From contig NZ_BJCF01000005.1 of assembly GCF_005402965.1 (NCBI RefSeq), positions 62,001 through 126,000 of the forward strand: DNA of 64,000 bases. The letters are read 5' to 3'. The DNA comes from Dolichospermum planctonicum (GTDB lineage Bacteria; Cyanobacteriota; Cyanobacteriia; Cyanobacteriales; Nostocaceae). The position numbers and the translations under genes were made by a program. The notes beneath the pieces are model-generated. The model had not been told where the DNA came from, ran no database searches, and was given only the letters and a program-made list of their open reading frames with translations. Below, in pieces: positions 63,530-64,000 of the stretch. Within the stretch, counting starts at the first letter, position 1; each line of letters starts with the position of its first letter.

Positions 63530-63861
63530 ATTTTAATTTTTGTGAATCTATCTAAAATAGGATGGAATTTTGCTATTTTGTGTATAGAGTGAATATTAGA
63601 CCTGAAAAAAATCCTGTAGAGACTTTACTAAAATGATTTCTTTAAGAAGTTTATATAGAAAGTCTTTACAGTTCATAATTTCATAACGTCTTTAATAATT
63701 CAGTAACAATTTACAACACCTAAAAATCTATCCTCAGAAGTTTTTTAAATTCTTTGGGGATAAAATTAATGGTAAAAATTAAGGTGATTTTTACTAAAAA
63801 TTAACCTAAAAAGCTGATTATAGTCATTATCATTGATGAGCAATTTAATATTGAGGTGAAT
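63530..63861. other. 332-bp spacer, no gene
   Basis: AT-rich and without a credible frame. It should carry the promoter of the USP gene. The remaining sequence shows no strong hairpin. Confidence 0.5.
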
Positions 63862-64000
63862 ATGTTTAAACGAATTTTGGCAGCGTTAGATCGTTCGGAA
63901 ATAGGTATAGAAGTATTTAATCAAGCACTATGTTTAGCAAAGTTAACATCCGCTGATTTGATGCTTTTGCACGTGTTATCACATGAAGAAGATGGTAGTC
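63862..64000 (+). CDS. Universal stress protein, N-terminal part (cut by window edge)
   Basis: ATG 63862 follows TTGAGGTGAA and begins MFKRILAALDRSEIGIEVFN, then ALCLAKLTSADLMLLHVLS. This is the first strand and helix of a USP domain. It is downstream of the KdpD-N gene, on the same strand. Its end is not in the window. Confidence 0.88.
   Translation, partial: MFKRILAALDRSEIGIEVFNQALCLAKLTSADLMLLHVLSHEEDGS

Overview
This window is chromosomal DNA from a filamentous, probably heterocyst-forming cyanobacterium of the order Nostocales. The evidence is psbK and psbM (photosystem II), cruA (lycopene cyclase), gun4 (chlorophyll synthesis control), a Tic20 homologue, a ycf35/DUF2997/ferredoxin cluster, the cyanobacterial icd insertion and an RRM protein followed by rpsU. 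GCGATCGC (HIP1) octamers are frequent, and short palindromic and heptameric repeats are abundant. The AT-rich composition and heavy load of small repeats recall the Anabaena/Dolichospermum/Aphanizomenon group, but the genus is inference.

Layout. 0-3 kb: tail of a WD40 protein, a SLOG (LSDAT) protein facing a two-TM DUF4231 protein, and cobS. 3-9 kb: tgt-psbK, a 2Fe-2S ferredoxin, psbM, glyA, a Cys-rich small protein, Tic20-like, FAH-family hydrolase and rpsF. 9-20 kb: coiled-coil protein, STAS protein, DedA, argG, a glycosyltransferase, tandem USP, a Gfo/Idh oxidoreductase, murA, a structured non-coding stretch, tRNA-Leu(CAG), a TrmH/SpoU methyltransferase and a secreted nuclease. 20-31 kb: an RTX protein with a P-domain, an HTH-NB-ARC ATPase without sensor repeats, lepB, a GrpE-like protein, an 11 x 24-bp tandem repeat, TxlA-like thioredoxin, NIL-ferredoxin, CHAD protein and two overlapping VWA paralogues. 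31-43 kb: a decayed HEPN-type gene pair, tldD-Uma2-tldE, cruA, a 2OG-Fe(II) oxygenase, rsmI, DUF29, PfkB kinase, CysQ-like phosphatase and the RRM-rpsU unit. 43-53 kb: conserved hypotheticals, two lipoproteins, a methyltransferase, and a nitrate/bicarbonate-type ABC importer with a structured leader. This is followed by an AT-rich accessory island with a MITE-like element, an overlapping gene pair with a PIN-like second member, and two decayed gene fragments. 53-64 kb: gun4 at the island edge, icd, two Uma2 genes, surE, pheS, a WD40 protein, the DUF2997-ycf35-ferredoxin cluster, a KdpD N-terminal half without kinase, and the start of a USP gene.

Most genes are housekeeping. The novelty lies in the accessory parts: the overlapping PIN-like pair at 50.9-51.9 kb, the SLOG/DUF4231 pair at 0.6-2.0 kb, the HEPN-type pair with an in-frame TGA at 31.5 kb, the structured leader at 50.2 kb, the possible leader peptide before rpsU, and a 16-bp duplication that shifts the tail of the RRM protein. 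All assignments come from reading the sequence and recalling families; no database search was run.
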